Below are positions 11,781 to 24,787 of a DNA stretch of 64,000 bases, in pieces. This DNA is from Marchantia polymorpha subsp. ruderalis (taxonomy: Eukaryota > Streptophyta > Marchantiopsida > Marchantiales > Marchantiaceae): assembly GCA_037833965.1 (NCBI GenBank), contig AP031357.1, forward strand, positions 12,296,001 through 12,360,000. Direction: 5' to 3'. Position numbers and translations under genes: made by a program. Each line of letters begins with the position of its first letter. Position 1 is the first letter of the stretch. Under the pieces are notes generated by a model. The model worked only from the letters and a program-made list of their open reading frames with translations. It had not been told where the DNA came from and ran no database searches.

Positions 11781-14600
11781 CGATAAGAATTATGATACCT
11801 TTTCTCTTAAGGTTGGTGAAACATTTGGTCCCGCTTCTGCTGGTGTAGGGCGCTCCTCAAATTCACCGAAGCATGGAACCAGCACTCATCTCATCCTCCC
11901 ATTCTGATAGAAACACCACTCCAGACGAATAAGAGTTCCTTCCTTACCGGAAACAAGACAACAATTCATTTCCTTATTCACCAGATTGCTTTTCCAACCC
12001 CTTCGACTCCCAATTCTTAACGGGTATGAGTTGATGTGAAAATCCAGGAGGGAACCTAACTGGCAGACACTAGATTTCATGACTTCATTAACAGGTTCAT
12101 CTTTTGATTATCATGGTTCTTGAGTTGGTGCCAACCTTATCAGTGAGACTACCCATCTACTTCAAATCACCAGAACTTCAAATCAACAGGAGGGGCAGCT
12201 CAAGTAAGTGCTTATATGAGCAGTGTCATCAGAGAGAACGACAATAAACAAAGAGACAGTGATTGCAAATATGGCAATCAAAATTACTGATCTAACTTGC
12301 GAAATTCAGTAAGAACATGCGTGCATACACAAGAGTGCACTGCTGTCAGACAGTAACAACAAATATTACTGAACTGTATCAGAGAAAAGATCCAACGTCA
12401 GCAAATACTGGGTTGAACACACTGCCCGGCAACTTACTGGGTAGACGGTGCTCCTCTACGCTGACTTAGCAGCAGAAGTTTCAAAAGTGTAAGAAACGGC
12501 GAAATGGTCGCAACCTTGAAGGTTTTTGCGGGACAAGGCCAAAAAGCGGGCAATTGGCAGGATTTGAGAAATGCGCCTCCTGTAGATGGAGGATGAGAAA
12601 GTACTGTGATAGAAAGAACAAAAACTAGTCATTACCCAGGGCCATGGAAGAAAAATCAACTGCTAAAACTCGGCAAAGTACTTTAAAAAAAGGAACACGC
12701 ACGAAAAATTGTAGCGCACAATCTGCCAACACAGTAACAAAACCTAGTCGATAATCCATATCACTCAGATATAAACAGCGAATCGCAATTCTGCACTGCC
12801 AGCTCCGACCCTAAGCCTCCAAATAAAAAAGTGTACGCCAGTTTCCTCAAATTCAATCAAAATCCATGCCAAGAACTGCTGGAGCAGAGAAATCACCTCA
12901 TCAACATCATTTGCTAAAACAGCTCGCAGCAGGAAGTGGCCCAAGGCCGGGTAAATATTACGCGCCTTCGCTGCCCACTCAGCACTGTTACACTGGGATC
13001 AACCGAACCTCTACCCGCCACCTGCAACCTTCGTCTCGGCGCGACACTCCTGCCCTCCGCGTCGACTTCTCCTCGTGAACCACTACGACTTCACAGACCA
13101 CCTCCACACTGTCCACACCTCATCCACTCTAACCTCCTACACTGGCTGAATTTCTCAACAACAGCAATACCTAACACAACCTGTTCTTTGTACAAACCGC
13201 TCAAACTCAGACCACCCACAAGAAGGCACTACGCGCAGTGCCGGCTCGCCAAGGTCTCGGTGAGCGCAATCGACCATTTTCAAGGCACAATTTGTTGCCA
13301 CTATGCTACATGCGCATTCCGCTCACATTCTCAAGGTCACGCTCTCGAGCCCTTCCTTCTCTCTCTCTCTCTCTCTCTCGCTCGCTCGGCCCATCCCGTC
13401 GCCTTCCTCGTTCTCGGTCGCTGTCTCGCTCGCCTGCTCTTTCGCCAATTTCCCATACGCTCGTCCCGTACGCCATATTTTGCCTGCCGCTCGCTAAAAG
13501 AACATCCCTGTGCCCAATCGTCGCGGCCGAAATATCTGACACAAGAACCGACGAACCATCGCTCTCCGTCGCGATCAATTACTCTTTTGGATATAGTCCC
13601 GCCAGTACTCCTGCCCCGTACGCCGTTAGCTCGCTCGCTCACTCGGTGAGATGGGTCCGGTCCGACCGTCAGTCGAGCAAACGCAACCTTCTTGGGCGGG
13701 TAACCACTGTACAGCACCGTATCTCCGCTCGGTTCTCGTGTACTGTACTCTCCTGTACAGTACTGCCCATCGCAGCGACTTGACGCGCACAGAAGCGAAA
13801 GCCAGGAAAGCCTTCCTGGACGCTGGGACCCGGCGGCCATTTTAAACCCATTTTTAGCCTCTGCTGCAGAGCGGCATAATGTCTAAATCCAACAGTTACT
13901 GTACAGTTGATGCGGAATGTCTTGATGCTGAAGTTTTATAGCGGCTCGCACCCCGGCCCCCAACGCGCCCTCCGATTGGGTCCGCTAATTTCAGCATGCG
14001 AACTACCAAAATATCTGGGAATTTTACAGACTCTTACACTTGTCATCATCAATCCGTTCTGCCTTCGCGAGGACAATAGAAAACACTTGTCGCTGTGCTC
14101 GTGATCCTGATTTCTGATAGGGGGACTTCGTCCTCAGAATCCCAGAGCAGTCTGACTCTGACTCCCGGCTCTGGCTGCTACTGTACTATGTCTTTTGGTC
14201 ATCTTCATCACCTCTCCTCTTTTCTTCTTGGTGAAAATCAGGAGCAGTCGAGTCAGAAACCCGGATTGATGGTGTCTGGATTCTCCTCACCAGCATGGGT
14301 TTTCGGCTTGGAATTGACATGGACAAGCAGAGAGTCAACCGTGACCCAGTAGTTGCTTTCTGCAACCATCTCAGGGCGGGAGGCATGCGATTGTGCAGGT
14401 TGGCGCTTTGCCGTGAGAATGGTCAGTGGCGACTACTCACCTCGCTTTCACATCTACCAGTCATACAGTCCTTAAGATCCGTTTAATCATCGTCTTGAAA
14501 TGTTTCCGATTTCATACGCATCAACCGCGCTTGTTTACTGACGTAGGAGACATTATTCTCTTAAGAACATATATGTTAATTTTGTCATTTCTTTTGGTCA
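11781..14600 (-). promoter_or_regulatory. Probable 5' leader and promoter region of the KH-domain gene
   Basis: The coding start is at 11780. A GC-rich, CpG-bearing block at about 12.9-14.0 kb stands out from the AT-rich surroundings. It contains a (CT)n tract at about 13358-13380, so GA-rich on the gene strand. The other genes here also have GC-rich leaders upstream of their first ATG. Long open frames on both strands of this block are probably chance products of its composition. The transcription start and any leader introns cannot be fixed from sequence alone. Confidence 0.4.
13358..13386. repeat. (CT)n microsatellite
   Basis: A run of CT dinucleotides passes into CTCG repeats. It sits in the GC-rich block upstream of the KH-domain gene; CT/GA tracts are common in plant 5' leaders and core promoters. 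Confidence 0.85.
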
Positions 14601-15866
14601 ATCCTTAGGTGATGCATAGGGCAATTACATTATTGTAGCAATCCACTTACATAACACATGGATGCCTTCAATGCCTTCAACACTGCCTTCTGCAATCAAG
14701 AAGGTACAGCCTTGCGATTCTGGCTTTTGTAGCTAACTTCAAGTGATTACCTTACAAAGTTTTACATTATAGTACAGTTCATAGATTAACATGAGAAAAT
14801 TAACCACCGTGTAATCAAGAATGTGTAAACTTAAATTGAAAACTCGAGAAATTGCTTGATTGCATAAGAAAGCTCTATTTCTTGACAATCTAAATTTCAG
14901 TTTTATCAAGACGTCGTCATCAAAACTGCTTGGAAGGACAATGATTAGTCGTGTTAAGGGTTGGAAGAATTATGTAAACACTGTTTATTATCGAGACTAT
15001 TATCCGTTCCTCCATTAGCATAATGCATTTCTCGATATATTTCCTTGCGAAGATGGTAGAGATTTTAATCTTGCTTTTACTTACATTTACTCTTGTTTCC
15101 ATCCACATCCATCTGCCTTGAGAAAATTCCGAGACCGGTAAATACAAGCAGCTCGCGTAATGGGTTGCATCGTTACACAAAGTAATTACAAACACAGAGT
15201 GTACGTCATAATATATTCAACAAGCATACAAAGTCAATATCTAAAGCAATCAATTCTAAATCAAATTTAGAACTCAGAAAAACTAAAATTTAACTCGTAA
15301 ATCATCCAAAATTCTTGATTCTTCACATTCTAAAATTTGCAAATCTTGTAAGAATAGGTAAGATCATAATTCAATAATGGGCTTGTAAAGGTATGAGAGA
15401 TGATTTAAAAGCTCAAGGGCGAAGTACGTAAAAACTACAAGAATATTTATTGATTTATGCTACTATTCCAATTGATTAGAGAAAGAAACATGATTTAATG
15501 TAATCTAGTACGAAGTATTAAATTTTAAATCACTATTTTTAAACACTTCAAATCTAGAGATTAGTCACAAATTTTCAAAAAACAATATTTCTGATCTGAT
15601 AATAAATGGTGTTATTTACATTGAAAATTCATCCCAGCATTTGAAATTCATGAAGAGAAGTATGATTCAAAACTTTCTTAAACATTGTTTACTTTATAAT
15701 TCAATATCTATTATTTTTATCAATTAAAATTAACTCACTTGAATTATTAATTTTTAAAAATAATAATATTAATAAATATTATTTCTATTTATTAAACCAT
15801 ATTCATTTATTTCTAAAAACCTATACAGCGTAAAAAAATTTATGATTAAAAATATAAATATCGAAG

Positions 15867-15892
15867 ATATATATATATATATATATATATAT
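15867..15892. repeat. (TA)n microsatellite
   Basis: Thirteen uninterrupted AT dinucleotides in AT-rich intergenic DNA. Confidence 0.9.
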
Positions 15893-18247
15893 TATTTATA
15901 AGATAATCACTATACATTAAGCGTGTGCAAAATTAATCTAAAATTTTTCAAATATGAATTTTTTAAAATTTTTAAAATTTATAATATATTTTTGGTGCAT
16001 AATCGGTTGAAAAACTTAGATTATCTTACAGAATAAAAAATTAAAAAATACAGAGGTCTAAAGTCATTAGTCATCCAATGACTTCTAAACAGATTATACT
16101 TCCTCGACTTATTTACTAAGTCATCAAATGTATATTCATCACAATTTTATAAAATATTTAAACTCTTTATGGTGAACAAAATATTGTGGTAAATATCACC
16201 ATATATCATAAGTTAAAATGTATCTTATGTAGATCAGATATAAAAATGACTGTGATATCATACTTGGATTCTAAATTTGAATTTTTTGGTAAAAATAAAT
16301 AAATAATGAAGGATTGTTTTGATTCAAACAAAAGTAATATGAAATGAATAAGAATTATGATACAGATCTATCAGTTTAATTAATAGTGGAGCAAGACTCA
16401 ATAAACAACCATGGATATGTTATTATATAACAAATCTCTTCAATCCTTTTAGTATTATGCATTTATTATTATTGAATAAATTTATATAAACATCATATTG
16501 TCAGTTAGATTCATTTCATATAATAATGAATAGAATTTGAATTAAGTTTTATTAAAAACTAAAATACAATTATATTCTTTATCTTCGTGTACGGCAATAA
16601 TTCTTTTGATACTGATCAACATATTTGTAAACATCACACCATGTTACAAAAAGTTGACTAAAATTTCCAACTTTTTAAGAGATCAGGCTTTTCCTCAAAA
16701 AAGTACTTGCTCCATATCGGAGAGTTTCTATATCTCGTTAGTTGTGCAATATTTCATTTGTTTACAATAGTAATAATGAAGTTAGAAACTCTAATTTGGA
16801 TCACTAGAACAAGGTTTCTGAGACCCGGTGGAGAAGTTGGGAGTACCACCAACGTGTCGGATTAACTGCTAGCTAGTTGAAGGGTTGCAGGAAACATATG
16901 TTGGAATCAAAGGTTGGGTTGTTAGCAGGAAAGGTGTATTCGAGCAATCAGCAAAGAAACATGAATTATTGCTTATGGTATGAATACATTATGTTACAGA
17001 ATCAATGAACAGTTAAGCATAAAGTTCTTATATCTTGTCGTCAATCACAAACTTTGGACGAAGAGGAGAGAGCTCATAACAATTAACAGTTGAAAAAAAG
17101 TGGAACACAACAACTGTCAGGGTGTACTGAAGATGGACACGTGATCTATCAAGGAGCTGGCGAATTATAACTTCTTGCAGCGCTGCAAAAATCTCGAGAG
17201 TTATGATTGGCTGACTGCCCGTCAACATTCAAACCAATTATGGAAACCCGATTTTCATGAAACCCAGGTTACTGGATCTACTCCCCCGTACGTTTCTCAT
17301 GCTTTGCCCCTAATTTCCTCAATAGGAGCATAGGATAAAATACAACCCCTTTCGACACCATGGACAAAACTTGAAGCTCAAAAGTTCCACGTTCGAACAT
17401 ACTGGAATCCAGTAACATTTAACATCATCGAGATTCTATTTGGCTTCATTCCACTCATACATATTCCTTCTTCACATCCCAACGAGATATTCCGTTCATG
17501 CATCATATGTTTATATAACTTGTTGAAAATCGGAATCCCTTTCATGATGTTTGTTGTGATGTAGAGGATAAATACATGAAAGGAGTGATCATTGTGCCGT
17601 ACGCATATTTGGTATTTATTACTCAATAAGTATCAATTTATTTTTGCAGTCATTTAAATTGTAGTTCCTATCGTTGCAAGGTTTTGTTATGGGGACAAAT
17701 GAAAAGACATCAACCAATGTCTCTAATTATGTAAATATGCAAAAGATTTATGACTTCATTTGTGTGGATGTTGAGTAATATAGAGCTATGAAAAACTAAT
17801 GCCACAAATCGATGAGAGATTGATCAACAATCCACGATATTATGTGAAATCACACTCTTTAACTTTGTTGTATAATATATTTTACTTGTTGTGTTTTCCA
17901 TTTACCATTTATATTGCTCTATATATCACATAAGATCATACACCATGCAATACATGACCGAGCAACTATATTGTTATAAAGATAACATGTCACATGTAAA
18001 TGATGTTATCAAGAGAATTTAAATAAATCACAGTCAATAAGACACAAATTGGCTGAGATGAATACCAGGTTTTCTTTCAAATTACTTCAATGACATTTTA
18101 TTGTGTGTTGCACGGTGCATGATATTCATACTTCTTGTACACTAATGATCAGTAAATTGAATCACATATATTATTATTTTCCATAAAATCCATAAGCATG
18201 AACTAAGGTTTGACAGCATTACAATGATAACTAGTGGTACAAAATCT

Positions 18248-18271
18248 TATATATATATATATATATATATT
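18248..18271. repeat. (TA)n microsatellite
   Basis: About twelve uninterrupted TA dinucleotides in AT-rich intergenic DNA. Confidence 0.9.
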
Positions 18272-19617
18272 ATTTTGATAAAAAATCTACAGATATATTT
18301 AGAATGAAATATTTATGATTTATATCATTTTTAAATTCTTTCTTTATACATGAAAATAGTTAATCAAAATATGAATAATGAAATATTATGATAGTTTCTT
18401 GCACATTTGTTCACTTATATTAAAATGTTTGTTGTCAAAAGCTCTACAAAACTTCAAGATACATTTTAGTTGATCTTAACAGATATATAGAATGGTAAGA
18501 ATCAAAAAGAGAAGAAAAAATCTAAACATAGTATGTTGACCAAAAGCTTTAGCATTCTTGGAATCTCAATATATTTCAGATTTTGAGGAGTTAAAAAAAT
18601 TAAATGCAAAGGATCAAGTATAAGAGTTTGTCAATAAAAGCTATAAGTCTGCTCAAAGATAGGGACAAGAGAGAAGTCTTAATACCATGATGTGATGATT
18701 CTAACTTAAAGAATGACATTATGACTTATAAAAAAATACTCAAGGATTTTAAATTATCATTTTTTCACTCCCAAAAAGCTCGCCGGAACTTATTATCTAT
18801 TAAGTATATCGTCCTTGCATTTGTTGAAGATACGTTAACGTCTGCAAAGTAGTAGGATGTCTTGATACTCTAGTTCAACAATTGCTCTTTACGTCTATTT
18901 AATTCTGTTCGGTTTAGTTACCAGCCATCCTCTGTATACAACATTGCTCTTCCTTAACCTGATGACTTGACGGACAATCTCATGGGTACATATGACCCTT
19001 AAAGAATGTTTCTGATAATGATATCATACTGCGGTGGTGGTGTCATCATAAGTTGCGAGACCAGCTGTCCGATAGAGACAAAATGGAGTATTTTCGACGC
19101 CCTATCTGTTGCTGTTCTGCATTTTCTCGAGCTGCAGAGTTGTTATCGAAAATCGCGGGCACTCACATGCGCACTATAATTATTTATTTCTCTGACATCG
19201 CAGAAGGATTTCTGGAAGTATTATCTGATTTCAAATCGCGGCGTATCTGTCAAGAGACCACATGCAGCTGAATCAATCAACCCTCGTTGGCCTCTCGCCG
19301 TGTTCCACCAATAGTTCATAACTGATCCATAAAAACCATCTACTAGGAAGGAATGATTCCTACAATCCACTTTCCATGCCAAACTTTTCAAAGAACCCAC
19401 TTTTCAAAGTCTTTTGGATATATAATATATAGGTAAATAGCTGAGCAAAAGTTGTCGAACTTTGTGAGGCTATGCTTCTTTAGTGTTAAATCTTTGTTGG
19501 TGTCCAATGGGTGTATATTTATAACTTTTGTATGATCCACATATTTTCTCTAATATGCATTCTCTGAACTGAAGATATAGACTTTTAAGAACTAGGGTAA
19601 GATGCAAAGTTATTTCG

Positions 19618-19642
19618 ATATATATATATATATATATATATA
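19618..19642. repeat. (TA)n microsatellite
   Basis: About twelve uninterrupted TA dinucleotides in AT-rich intergenic DNA. Confidence 0.9.
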
Positions 19643-20154
19643 TTCTATGCTTCTGGATATATTAGTATTGGATTATTATTGCATTAGTGTATTATAGCCA
19701 GAAATTACGATAACTCATAAGAGTAATAAGGTCTCCAGAATCCTTGCTCATATAATTTTTTGATGAAAAGCATTATTTAAAGATTTCAAATGCCCAGTGA
19801 CTCAACACTTGACGTTTGGACGAAGTTCACGGTATTTCTGGATGCACTTCAAGATACTTTGTCAATTTTTGTTGTGTTCATGCTAAAATGCCTTGTGTAG
19901 TTTCAACATCAAGTGCTCAGCAGAATTATATTTGTGGAATATAAATTCCACAAGTAGAAGTTTATCTCATTTGTAAAGGAATAAAATGAAAAAATAAACA
20001 CGAACGAGCTTAACGGCAGTACAGTACTGTAAAGCATAATTGGTGGGTAAACCTCATTATTCCGATCATAAGCTTGTCCATATTTTAAGTTCGGATATCG
20101 AAAGGAGCGGCTAGTTATTATAGTTCGTTTTCGCGGGGAAGGGAAAGAAGTAGA

Positions 20155-20310
20155 GCACAGGATGGAACCATCGGCCTAGGGTGAATGATAGTGAGCAAAA
20201 TCTGACTAGAAGTAATGCAGAGCATGGGAGCATCAGCTAGGGTGAGTGATAATTAATCTAAACTAACTAGAATTAGTGCAGAGCATTAGACTAATCTGAA
20301 TAATAACTAG
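20155..20310. repeat. Short tandem array, period about 59 bp
   Basis: Two diverged copies share TAGGGTGA(A/G)TGATA near the start and (A/G)TGCAGAGCA near the end (20177 and 20236). A partial third copy follows. No coding content. Confidence 0.65.
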
Positions 20311-21632
20311 CACTTCCACATATTGAATGGTACATCAAACCAAGTAATTTGTAAATAGTCAACATCAATGTAAAACTTCAATTTGACAAAATTCTTTATA
20401 TTTTTCGACTTGTTAAACTGGACTGAGTAGTTTCTTGTTAAGAAATCTCATTTTGAAGATGAACACAAATTTAAACATGACATCATAACATCCGGCATGA
20501 AACAACTGCTCCAGGGGAAGAGAAAAAGAGATATCAAAGATAACCATGAAACTGACGTTGAGATAGTTCATACACAAGTATTGCACCACAAAGATGACTT
20601 TAGAAGCAGTATCGAATAATTTACTTATATTATTTGATCAAAAAAAGTTCCACATAGGTCGTCCACGCACCACGTGTCGCCATTCACGGATGTAAAGTCT
20701 CACTCATCTCGACGTATTTTCACATCGAAATTAACTCCACAAGAATGATAATAATCAATAATAGAAATACTTTTGTTGAGGAAAAAAGAAATCGAAACAC
20801 TGACTGTCTAGTTGGTATCGAGTCGAAATGTTGGTAGATATGAGCGAGACAGGGTTTTATGAATTAATACTTTAGCACCCCATCGTGTACCCTCGAACAC
20901 TGTCGGAGTCGCGCGTCCCGAGGAAGAGCCAAGTCCGGGACTCCATGCAGGACCGACCGCAGAAGAGGACGTAACAATAAGAGAGACACCGGCCAGCAGG
21001 TGCGTACGGAGCCGGAGGAGAAGGAGGAGGAGGGCGCAGAAGGTTCAGGTAGAAGAGACGAGGAATTCCGACCCTCGTCGTGGAGCGCGTCCGAGTGCCG
21101 GATTTGAAAACTCACAAGGAGAGGCGACGAGAAGAGAGGGGGAGGGGGAAAGTGAAAGCGCCGAGAGGCAGCGTTTGCATGCGGCTCGGAGGAGGGGCAG
21201 GAGCGCGAGGTCGAGGGCCTCGAAGCTCGAAGGGACGGGGAGAGCTGCCAGGGAGCGATGCGATCGACGAGCAGTGTCCCAAGACGAGGAGCCAGCGGAG
21301 CGACTGACTGACAGACGCATTCGCTTCGTCTGAATTTGGTTGAAGGCGCGACGAAGGCCGAGAGGACATGAAGTGCTTCCGAGGCAGAAGAAGATGGGAT
21401 TTCTGGTCGCGGTCGGCGTAGAAGAAGCCGACGAAGTTGAAGAAAACGAGGAGCGCGAGGAGGAGGTGGTTAAGAAATTTGATCTACGTGAGTGCTCCGT
21501 GAATTATAAGTCCGCGAGCGAAGAGTGCGACGGCGGGAGAGGGCGGTGCCGGTGGTTGGCGATTCGGTGAGATGCCTGACGAGTGCTGGGGCTAGTTCGG
21601 TGAGGAGTCCGTTTCAGTAGGTCCGAGGCGGG
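20311..21632 (+). promoter_or_regulatory. Promoter and GC/purine-rich leader of the KASH-like gene
   Basis: AT-rich DNA gives way at about 20870 to GC- and GA-rich sequence that continues to the ATG at 21633. Several short upstream frames are present but none is conserved in appearance. The composition change marks the likely leader; the transcription start is not identifiable by eye. Confidence 0.4.
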
Positions 21633-24600
21633 ATGGCGCAATCGGGCCTTCCTAGAGGGCGGTCCTGGACTGCCGGAGCGCCGGCAGCAGGTGGATCAGG
21701 TGCGGGGGGTGCAGCGTTCGCAGCTTCTTCGCGCTGGCTTCGGAACGAGAGGTACCGCGAGCTCAATCAACTGGAGGAGGAAGCGAAGAGGAATATGAAG
21801 GAGATTAAGCTTATGGAGAAGGAGATTCGCGAGCAGGCTGCTAAGTTGGAGATGCTCAAGAAGCTCGATGCCAAGCGGGTGGAAAGGATTTCCGACCTAA
21901 GCAGGGTCCTCGAGACGGAGGAGAATGTGGAGGGGAAGAGAAAGGGAGGAGGCGAAGGTGGTGTTGATGTTGATGATGGGAAGCAGCAAGCGAGCGAGGG
22001 GTTGCAAGAGCAACTCATGCGTTTGGAGCAAGAACGCGCCAGTATTCTGAGCACGATGGAGCAGACGAAGGTGGCACTGGAGCAGAAGGAGAAGGAATTA
22101 GACCGGCTCGCAGGGCATCACAAGGGTCTGTGCGATCAGATTGGGAAGGAGGAAAAAGCGTTGCAAGCAGCAGAATTGGAGGAGTCGCTCCAGCAGAGTG
22201 TGGCCGTGCACCAGGAGATGCGATCGCTGTCCGAAGACCTGGGACGCCTCCGAGGTTTGATGGATGGCCTTCCCTCCGTACCCGATCAGTTCAAGCAAAA
22301 TCCGATGCGTCCAGTGAAACCCAGAGGCACATATCATGCAGTTACGAACAGGGGGAATAGAAGTGTGGCAAGGAATAATCATGAGTCGATTCCAGCTCCC
22401 GAACAAGGCCGCTCTTCGGCCGGGCATGCCCTCCCTTTTACCGGCAGAAACAAGGTGCCTGTAGAATTTGAAGAAAGGGAGGGCTCAAACCGGAAACGCC
22501 ACAAGAACAGTTCATTCGAGCAAGAGCTTCAACGATTGCATGAACAGAGAGAGAGATTGGAGCAAGAGGCTCACGAGAAGCAGATGTTGTTGGAGTCTGT
22601 GGCCCGGTTCTCCAACCAGTCACGAGATGCCGAGTCTGGCATAGGGATGTATTCCCGTAAACTGGTTGGAACTTCTCAACCAATACTGAGCCCATCCTCT
22701 GTCTTTGAAGGATTCAAAGACACCCCGTCGCTGGGGCCGCCTAGACCGGCAACTACAGACTCAAGTTCTGCTTCTTCCGATGCATCATCCGAAGACACCA
22801 CCGTTGAGAAGCCCGAGAATGGCGCTGTCAATTCGGCCGCGAAGCGCCTGAATTTCGGAGACTCCTCGTTGAAAAAACCCGATACCACTATGCTTCACCC
22901 GGTTGGTACAGGTAAGAGTTGTATTTCTATGGAATCGAACTCAGACTGTGTGTCCGAACGGGATGATGATATGAGTAAAGACCATTTCGGCAGCGTGGCT
23001 GTAGAAGACGGGTCTGTAGGAAGCTGCACGGACATCACCGAGGAGCAAGGCTTTCCAGAGAATGGATTGAAGGGGGGATGTTCTCCAGAGGAAGGTGAAA
23101 CAAAGGACTTCCTTCAAGGAGAATCGGTAGTGGAAGGCATTGAAGAGGAAGAGTTAACGACAGGTAGTGGTATCAACGAGATTCAGAGACTCGAAGAGGA
23201 AGTTGGCAGCTGGGGATATGGAGAAACTCCGAGAATTCTCCCTACGGAAGAACTTTTGCCTTCGGAAATTAGAGCTGCCGAGACACCTGGAACTCTTATT
23301 TATCATGAGGAACCAGGAGAGGGCGTTGTTGAGGAGGAATCATTGAGCGCTAGGTGTCACAAGATCAGGCGATCTTTGGAATTTATTTTCGATTCGAAAA
23401 ATATAGAAGGTGCTAGAGGATCTCTTGAGACCTGTTTACACCCAGCTGTGCCGTCCTCTCAATCACACCTGGAAGAGGAGGAATCTTTTCAAGTCTCTAT
23501 ATTGAAGTCTTTTCAAACTGAAGGTACGGGAGGTAGTTGGAAAGTTGTGTTATCACAAGATATACGAGCACAAATAAATAAATTGAAAATATGCAAATCA
23601 TGGCAGTGGATTTTAAAACTTGGAGTCGTAGTCACATGTGTACCCTATGCGTGCGCCGTTGCCCCTTATTATTATCCAGTGCCGACTGTTTGGTCACCCA
23701 ACGTAGCATCGTCTCATTTCTTGTCATTTGTTTTTATGAGACCATATGCTCTATTTCTCGTCTTCTCTTGAAGTTACACAGGGTGGACATTGAAGCTGAA
23801 AGTTACGTTCATATTCAAGCACTTTCATACTTTTAAAATTTCTTTCTTCTCACTTTTCATTTTCTTGTGGTCACCCTTATGTCGAATCGTGCAGAGGGCA
23901 ATCAACCTCGAGAACTATATGCTAAAATTGGCGATGAAGATGAATTCCGAGTAGGGAGACGAGAAGCATCTGCTAATGTTGGTGATGACAACGATTTTCA
24001 AATCTGGAAACAGAATGCCGAAACTCACATACGGGAATTGAGTTCTCAGTTTAGTCTTCTCCATCAAAAGGTGGAGCGTGAAGTGGAGCTGCAAGATGAG
24101 TTGAGGAAGCAACAGCACCTAGAACAGAGTTCAGCTACTACAGAACAGCTGACCAAGCAGGTTAACTCCTTTGGAGACGAAATTACTGAACTCAGACAGA
24201 GCATGCTCCAACTGCAGCAGAAACTTCTAAAGGAAGTTGAAAGCAGGTCAAGCGCGGAGCATTCTATAGAGCACTTCCGCAGTATCTGCACTGATCAATC
24301 ATCCAAATTGGAGCATATGGAGAGTCGGGTTAGCATATTAGCCAACGAGCTAGAGCAGCAACTGCAGCTGAAAGCCGAGCTAGAGGGAAAGCTTGACAAA
24401 GAAGCTCAAGAAAGATTGAAAGTTGAGGTACGGCTCAAGGACCTGAGTCATGCTGTTTTGCTTACGGCCAGCACACGAGAGAGAGGAGAAGAAGCAGTTG
24501 AAGAGCTGGTTGAGAAGCAGAAGATATTGTTGATTGACCAATTGAAAGAGGCAGAGAAGCTTCGAACTGTGGCGGAAGTGAGAGTATGTACTCTTGATAA

Positions 24601-24787
24601 GCAAGTCGAGCAGTTAGAAATGGTCTGTGATGTATCTCAAAATATCCAAGAGATTTTGAAGTTTCAAGACAAAGCTCTGAAGTTGGGGTTACAAACCCTA
24701 GTTCAGGTGCTTATGCTAGCATTTGGTGTAGTTACTTTGTACAGCCGGGTTGCGGAAGCAATTAAAGGTTCCCTCATTCCTACCTAG
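21633..24787 (+). CDS. Tail-anchored coiled-coil protein with KASH-like C-terminus
   Basis: Two exons, 21633-23523 and 23895-24787, join in phase 1 to give 927 residues (donor GTACGG, acceptor GTGCAG). After an Ala/Gly-rich start, long heptad-rich coiled coils cover roughly residues 40-205 and 290-325, with NRKRHKN as a possible nuclear signal just before the second. About 330-630 is acidic, Ser-rich and probably disordered. Exon 2 is nearly all coiled coil (about 660-890). A single hydrophobic helix follows at about 896-913 (LVQVLMLAFGVVTLY), then a 14-residue tail ending LIPT. Plant KASH proteins (WIP and SINE families) end in a short luminal tail with xxPT that docks in SUN proteins of the nuclear envelope. 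Topology and terminus fit that pattern. I therefore infer an outer-nuclear-membrane protein, WIP-like in layout. A Golgi or ER tail-anchored coiled-coil protein is the alternative. Confidence 0.8.

Larger units (their letters stand above)
14601..20100. other. AT-rich intergenic DNA with TA microsatellites
   Basis: Long poly-A/T stretches without coding signal. Pure (TA)n tracts occur at about 15867-15892, 18248-18271 and 19618-19642. A somewhat more complex patch at about 16800-17300 shows no protein or RNA that I recognise. Confidence 0.6.

Noticed and set aside
12936-13840. Long overlapping frames on both strands (up to 237 codons)
   Set aside because: They lie in a GC-rich block with CT repeats, overlap each other in several frames, and show only low-complexity Ser/Arg/Leu runs. 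More likely leader/promoter sequence.
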